Source: Eretmocerus hayati
Taxonomy: Eukaryota > Arthropoda > Insecta > Hymenoptera > Aphelinidae
Direction: 5' to 3'
Assembly (NCBI GenBank): GCA_029851415.1
Contig: CM056744.1
Span: 119,320,838 to 119,384,837 of the forward strand
Length of the DNA: 64,000 nucleotides
Of the stretch, positions 60,324-64,000 are shown one piece after another. Every line of letters starts with the position of its first letter. Positions within the stretch are counted from its first letter, which is position 1. A program made the position numbers and the translations under genes. Under the pieces are notes generated by a model. That model worked only from the letters and a program-made list of their open reading frames with translations, had not been told where the DNA came from and did no database searches.

Positions 60324-60730
60324 TTATTCATCTGTTGAAGTCGACTCATCGCGCCTACGAAAATCATTAGACGTACTCTGGTCTTCAGACTGAATCGCAA
60401 CTTGGGTAGATTCATCTTGAAGTTGGGAATCGTTCAAGATTTCTACAGTACCCTGATCAACATTCAGTTGACAGTTTTTACAAAGATCTGTGCACGGAAT
60501 GCCTAACCTGACGCACTTACATATCTTTTTACTACAACCAGTTTAGTGCCGTCAGGATAAGCGTTCCGTGCACAGATCTCTGTAAAAACTGTTACGGTAG
60601 CGACTGCCAAAATGTTCCGTATACTTCAACCTCGAAGTTCCCACTGATGATTTGAATGTTGATCAGGATACTGTAGAAATCTTGAACGATTCCCAACTTC
60701 AAGATGAATCTACCCAAGTTGTGATTGTGT
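60324..60730. pseudogene. Head-to-head decayed tails of a CXC-domain transposon-type protein
   Basis: The minus strand 60539-60324 reads a 71-residue C-terminus GCSKKICKCVRLGIPCTDLC, KNCQLNVDQGTVEILNDSQL ... ESTSTDE and a stop. The cysteine spacing resembles tesmin/TSO1-like CXC regions that end many insect repeat-encoded proteins. The plus strand 60565-60730 carries an inverted copy: PCTDLCKNCYGSDCQNVP, a stop, then after a frameshift NVDQDTVEILNDSQLQDEST. The spacer is ~25 bp. Neither copy has the rest of the protein. Confidence 0.6.
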
Positions 60731-60936
60731 GGTGGACACAGTTTATGCAGAACTTATTTCTCAGAGGATAAAATTGTTGCGAGCATCTCACGCAACGTTT
60801 AATCGGATATTTTATTTCAGCATCGACCGATCATTTGACTGACGTATATCTCATGATAAATATGATTCGAAATTTCACGGTATATCTGCAAAATATATTG
60901 AATATCTATGTCAATTTGCTTTTTAAAAAGTATGTA

Positions 60937-61761
60937 CCGTCAAATTGGGTAATTTTGGTACGTTTTCGGTGCTTTTCATTTTGTTTGGCTCCGCATTCCA
61001 AAATACATTGACAAAATCCAAATTAATCAGTATAAATCGAAAGCTTACAGTCTCAGCTTTCGATTGATGGGCTACAAAGTTCAATTTGATGTGTCTGAGC
61101 TGGAGCTATTAGCAGTTGAAGAAGTGTACCAAAGTTAGACCCCGATGGGGCAACTTTGGTACACTTACATAATATTTCAACTCTACCCACCACCATGCGA
61201 GAGAATTAATTTTAATCGTTCAGACGTCTCATTCTAAGCCTTTTGAAACATTTTAAGACCTCATAGACCATCACTCGACTCAAGATCAGTTGAAGAGAAG
61301 CTGTCATAGGAAGGTGTTCTGAAGTTACCCTATCCTCATGCTTCTTACCTAGAGTGGGGTAACTTTGGTACGTTTTTTTCCCTGTTTTTCATTCATTAAA
61401 ATTCCAAATGCTGTAAATACTCTAATGTAACGATGGTTTATTCAATATGGTGATATATGTGATGGAAATGTAGCATTATACACCCGTAGTTCGTTCCGGA
61501 ACACTTTTTGCGAGGTACACTAACTGGACCACTTGAGTATCAGTGCTAAATCTCTCTTTTTGAAAAAAGCTTCGATAAACGACTACAACAATTCACACGG
61601 GATCTACGGTGGCTCAATACATCGTTTATGTGTGTGCCAAGAAGGGAGGATAGGTTTCAGAGCGATAGAATCATTCACCTTGCCGAATGCAGCTCTGAAA
61701 GTCATTTTTCAGGGGTGTACCAAAGTTGCACCCACTGTACCACAGTTACCCAATTTGACGG
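60937..61761. mobile_element. 825 bp TA-flanked element, CCGTCAAATTGGGTAA ends
   Basis: CCGTCAAATTGGGTAATTTT at the left and GTTACCCAATTTGACGG at the right are inverted, with TA at 60935-60936 and 61762-61763. The interior repeats GGTAACTTTGGTAC-like words several times (61145, 61370, 61715), as in the AGGTAAGTG family. No transposase. Confidence 0.75.
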
Positions 61762-61996
61762 TATCTGATCACACGAACTCATTTTATTTCTAAGGCTCGC
61801 ATTAATTCATTGAAGTAGTTACACGGGATAGATTCACCACGATCGAATTACATGTCATATCAATCTATGTCAAAAGAAATGCTTATTATCAACATTGTTT
61901 ATACTATCGAAATCAATCTGAAATGTTATGAGTTAGATAAAGGGAATACGTGACATTTGATGGAGAAGAAAAAAGTCAAGATCTCATCCACCATCA

Positions 61997-62472
61997 ATGG
62001 AAAGAGTGATATCCTTTATACGCTCCACACCTATCAAGCATGTCAGCAGAATTTTTGGATTACTACCGATGACAATATCTTTTAATAAAAATGGAAGATG
62101 GACCGGACAGCTTGACGCTCTTCTCATCGTTTACGGGTAGGCACTCGTGATACCTTAATTTTTGTCTTTCCTATTCCATCTTTTGTAGATACAAGAGAAG
62201 CTGCAGAGTCAACCAGTCAATTAATAACTTTGCTAGAAGATTTGTACGATAGTATTGAGGACATGAACAAAGCTTACGAAGGAGTTGTTGTACTTGCCAA
62301 TACAATAAGTTGTTTCATGCATCTAATAATTTCTCTTTATACTCTATATCAAGAATTAGACAGTAACAAGAACATCCATTGGTATAACATTCTCGTTCGA
62401 ATTTGTATCATCTTATTTTATTTCTATCGACTTGTGCTTCAAGTTCAGCCAAGTTTCGAAATCAACAAACAG
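61997..62472 (+). pseudogene. Gustatory receptor: first exon and TM5/6 exon, middle missing
   Basis: 61997-62136 starts with ATG and reads MERVISFIRSTPIKHVSRIF, GLLPMTISFNKNGRWTGQLD, ALLIVY. This resembles the N-terminus of insect gustatory receptors (the FGLLP-type motif before TM1) and ends at a GT donor in phase 2. 62189-62472 follows CCATCTTTTGTAG and reads LITLLEDLYDSIEDMNKAYE, GVVVLANTISCFMHLIISLY, NILVRICIILFYFYRLVLQV, typical of the conserved helix and TM6 region, ending at CAG|GTGAGT. The second exon needs a phase-1 partner, so a direct splice would break the frame, and ~200 residues of TM1-TM5 are absent. The final TM7 exon (TYLxxLxQF) was not found before 64000. Either a degraded gene or two exons around an assembly collapse. 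Odorant/taste ligand unknown. Confidence 0.6.
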
Positions 62473-62653
62473 GTGAGTTTTTTTCGAAAATTCGTCACAC
62501 AGTTTTGTTTGCTTTTTCTATACAACTACTTTTGTTGCTTTCTCTAACGAGAACGGGTTAATTCTCTCGCCAAAATCTATCGATTGTAGGGAACACTCTT
62601 TCCCACTATATTTTCTCAAACCTACGAGAGACTCACTACCTCTCTTGGTCTTT

Positions 62654-62657
<4 letters not shown>

Positions 62658-62697
<40 letters not shown>
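62658..62697 (+). repeat. (GT)n microsatellite
   Basis: An almost pure run of about 20 GT units. The Cys-Val frame that spans it on the plus strand is an artefact. Confidence 0.95.
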
Positions 62698-62699
<2 letters not shown>

Positions 62700-63029
62700 C
62701 TTGTTTTCTCCCCGACACGCTTTCTCGTCTGCCCTTCATCTGATCAACTTTTGCCTTTCTACGAGCCTTTTTACAAGTTGGAGAGAATTATTGAAAGGTG
62801 AGGCCAGTGATTTGGCAGCTCTCCTCTCCCAGTCATGTTTGATTCAGAGGATTTTTCATGTAAAATCGCTGAAATTGTGTACCTTCAAAGTCAAATGTCT
62901 TTCTTCCCCGTTGTCTTGCGCCAATTCGGGTAACTCAGGCCATGGGTTTTTCGGCTCAATCCATCGATTGGTTGATACCGACATTTCATTAACTCTCTAT
63001 ACATTACAGTTTTCAGAAAAAGTGAAAAA

Positions 63030-63485
63030 ATGTTCACCAAAAACTCAATTTTGATATTATTTAAACCAACTCTATCGAAATTCCGTCTCAACCAAACCCC
63101 AGATATTGCTAGAAAGACCTTAGTTTAGATAGCTCTGATCTCCCTAATATGCTTCCTCAAAAGAATAACTCAATATTAAAAAAATTTTTTTAAAATATTT
63201 ATTTAATATTTAATATTTATCTTTCATAGATATCTTTCTCTGAAACTCATTTATTCAAGTTTTGATGAACTGAATGCATACTCTTTTTGCTTCCCATATC
63301 CTTTTGGGCATGATTAAAATCAGAATTCTTCTCGAAAAATTGAAATTTTTACCAAAACCTCTATTTTAATCATATTTCATCATATTAATCCAATCGTATC
63401 AAAATTCCATCTGAACCAAACTCCAGATATTACTAAAAAGACCTTAGTTGAAATAGCTCGAGTGCTCCTCATTTGCTTGCTCAAA
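63030..63485 (+). repeat. Two direct copies, ~340 bp apart
   Basis: ACCAAAAACTCAATTTTGAT ... CAACCAAACCCCAGATATTG, GAAAGACCTTAGTTTAGATA (63035-63140) recurs as ACCAAAACCTCTATTTTAAT ... GAACCAAACTCCAGATATTA, AAAAGACCTTAGTTGAAATA (63350-63460). This is a diverged tandem duplication of non-coding DNA. Confidence 0.65.
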
Positions 63486-63522
63486 CAAATGGTTTGCTGG
63501 GCGATCACAGAATGAATTATTC

Positions 63523-63680
63523 CGAGCTTGGTGATTACTGTCACGGTCGTGCGATTCACGTCAATTGTCATGCATAAGGAACATGCAATGAGGTGGTCCA
63601 CTATGTATAAGGAACATGGACGTAGGAAAATCGTAGCGATGATTCCCATGCACCGCCGCGACAGTAATCACCAAGCTCGA
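63523..63680. mobile_element. 158 bp small inverted-repeat element
   Basis: CGAGCTTGGTGATTACTGTC at the left pairs with GACAGTAATCACCAAGCTCG at the right, perfectly over 20 bp. Inside, CATAAGGAACATG is repeated directly (63571, 63607). Confidence 0.65.
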
Positions 63681-63689
63681 AATAGGGTC

Positions 63690-63850
63690 CCAGAGAATTT
63701 CTGATTTGAATCCGTTTGTGTCTTTGCTCCGTTAAGTACCGGCAGATGATCCAGAGCAGAGCTCAACGAGTTCCGTCAGGTTTTGGCTAAAATTTGCCGA
63801 GCTGCACATGTGCACGTGTGCAGCGCATATGCACATTTGTGGACGCACCC
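63690..63850. mobile_element. Partial Harbinger-type MITE
   Basis: Right end GCACATTTGTGGACGCACCC followed by TTG, alternating GTGCACATGTGCAC-like tract, and TTGGCTAAAATTTGCCGAGC as in 2633-2924 (inverted). The left end is not clear. The remaining 150 bp to the window edge show nothing. Confidence 0.6.
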
Positions 63851-64000
63851 TTGAGAGCCACTAATAGCCGCAGCACGGCGGCGCGCAGCCGGCAAACGAA
63901 ATTTTTGGGAATTGAATTGTCTGGACAGTGACACATACGCGGGGACATTGTCAACAAATGTATCATCTTGTACCTACTCTCAAGTATACCCATGTGTCAG

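Noticed and set aside
62518..63054. Frames rich in Cys-Val or Thr-His repeats, and a search for the receptor's TM7 exon here
   Set aside because: The dipeptide runs are the (GT)n microsatellite. A faint receptor-like stretch (DFSCKIAEIVYLQSQMSFF near 62850) breaks frame and lacks the TYxxxLxQF signature.
1..64000. Search for bacterial-type systems, CRISPR arrays, tRNA and rRNA genes
   Set aside because: Introns, repeat content and gene families are eukaryotic. The only regular tandem array is the ~211 bp satellite, which has no spacer structure. No cloverleaf or rRNA core was recognised by eye.

Overview
This looks like nuclear DNA from an insect. Genes are split by GT-AG introns, intergenic DNA is AT-rich and crowded with terminal-inverted-repeat (TIR) DNA elements, and one locus encodes parts of a 7-transmembrane gustatory receptor, an arthropod family. 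Hymenoptera is my best guess, but that is inference only. Most real coding sequence is in short exons that a plain ORF scan misses. I joined exons by hand, requiring reading phase to stay consistent across every junction.

Best-supported genes: (1) a seven-exon minus-strand gene (36901-46612) for a 551-residue protein with an N-terminal methyl-CpG-binding-type (MBD) domain and a C-terminal p62-like PB1 domain; (2) a four-exon plus-strand gene (50456-53293) for a 250-residue coiled-coil protein resembling the N-terminal half of NEMO/IKK-gamma (Kenny in flies), including an LC3-interacting-type motif; (3) a five-exon plus-strand gene (15394-17168) for a 118-residue secreted protein with all introns in phase 0; (4) a two-exon minus-strand gene (21022-21980) for a 96-residue secreted protein; (5) first and late exons of a gustatory receptor (61997-62472) whose middle appears to be missing. 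Weaker exon candidates are at 13830-15346, 31986-32213, 35009-35799, 54028-54265, 54308-54781 and 57139-57328.

Layout: 1-15 kb holds nested miniature elements and large imperfect palindromes. 13.8-22 kb holds small secreted-type genes. 23.35-30.24 kb is one 6.9 kb element with ~1.5 kb inverted arms around a ~211 bp satellite that has a six-monomer higher-order repeat. 35-46.6 kb is the MBD-PB1 gene, with piggyBac-like, hAT-like and TA-flanked elements in its introns. 50-55 kb holds the NEMO-like gene and small candidate exons. 55-64 kb holds a mariner-type foldback, decayed transposon-protein tails, the receptor fragment and Harbinger-type miniature elements.

No operon logic applies. The MBD-PB1 and NEMO-like genes are ~4 kb apart and divergently transcribed. 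Their p62-like PB1 domain and LC3-interaction-type motif both recall selective autophagy and innate immune signalling, but any functional link is speculation. No tRNA, rRNA or CRISPR array was seen.
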